Below, piece by piece: positions 13,852-13,875 of a DNA stretch of 13,875 bases. Origin of the DNA: Phycisphaerales bacterium (lineage in GTDB: Bacteria > Planctomycetota > Phycisphaerae > Phycisphaerales > SM1A02). Positions within the stretch are counted from its first letter, which is position 1. Each line of letters begins with the position of its first letter. Position numbers and translations under genes: made by a program. Location: positions 1-13,875 of the forward strand of contig SLDM01000006.1 of assembly GCA_007125255.1 (NCBI GenBank). Direction: 5' to 3'. Under the pieces are notes generated by a model, which was not told the origin of the DNA, searched no databases, and was given only the letters and a program-made list of their open reading frames with translations.

Positions 13852-13875
13852 ACCGCCGTTCAGGGTGAGCCCGCG

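Overview
The window reads as a stretch of chromosome from a high-GC bacterium, most likely a member of the Planctomycetota and probably of class Phycisphaerae. This is an inference. It rests on the GC-rich codon usage, a chlamydia/planctomycete-type Hc1 histone-like core protein, an ECF sigma factor followed by a large low-complexity membrane anti-sigma-like protein, and several small lineage-restricted lipoproteins. Many start sites lack a Shine-Dalgarno sequence. I see no transposase, integrase, phage gene, CRISPR array, rRNA or tRNA, so this looks like a core-genome region rather than an island.

Layout: (1) 2-568, the 3' part of plsY, convergent with (2) a minus-strand pair, an ECF sigma factor (2941-2261) followed by a transmembrane anti-sigma-like protein (2172-601). 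(3) Divergent from the sigma gene, purB (3071-4522, animal-type adenylosuccinate lyase) is followed by an isochorismatase-family hydrolase (4647-5210). (4) A comparatively AT-richer intergenic region with alternative hairpins and four 10-bp repeats precedes a 57-residue Hc1-like protein (5447-5620). (5) A FabZ-type dehydratase (5890-6363) converges on a small secreted Trp-rich protein (6892-6401). (6) On the plus strand come a type I mannose-6-phosphate isomerase (7019-8038), a secreted right-handed beta-helix protein (8082-9392), sucD (9609-10571) and a lipoprotein coupled to sucD by an ATGA overlap (10568-11032). (7) A minus-strand pair follows: a Ser/Gly-tailed lipoprotein (12643-12020) and a WbpP-like sugar-nucleotide 4-epimerase (12006-11026), which overlaps the preceding lipoprotein tail to tail by 7 bp. 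(8) Divergent ubiX (12767-13345) and another lipoprotein (13402-13851) close the window.

The enzymes are mostly housekeeping: phospholipid and fatty-acid synthesis (PlsY, FabZ-like), purine synthesis (PurB), TCA cycle (SucD), prenyl-FMN synthesis (UbiX) and sugar supply for surface glycans (ManA, WbpP-like epimerase). They are mixed with envelope proteins of unknown function: three lipoproteins, a Trp-rich exported protein, a beta-helix protein and the anti-sigma-like protein.

I do not find a clear, complete, previously undescribed system. The best candidates for a second look are the charge-neutral tail-less Hc1-like protein with its phased 10-bp repeats, the sigma/anti-sigma pair, the SucD with two insertions, and the Trp-rich exported protein.
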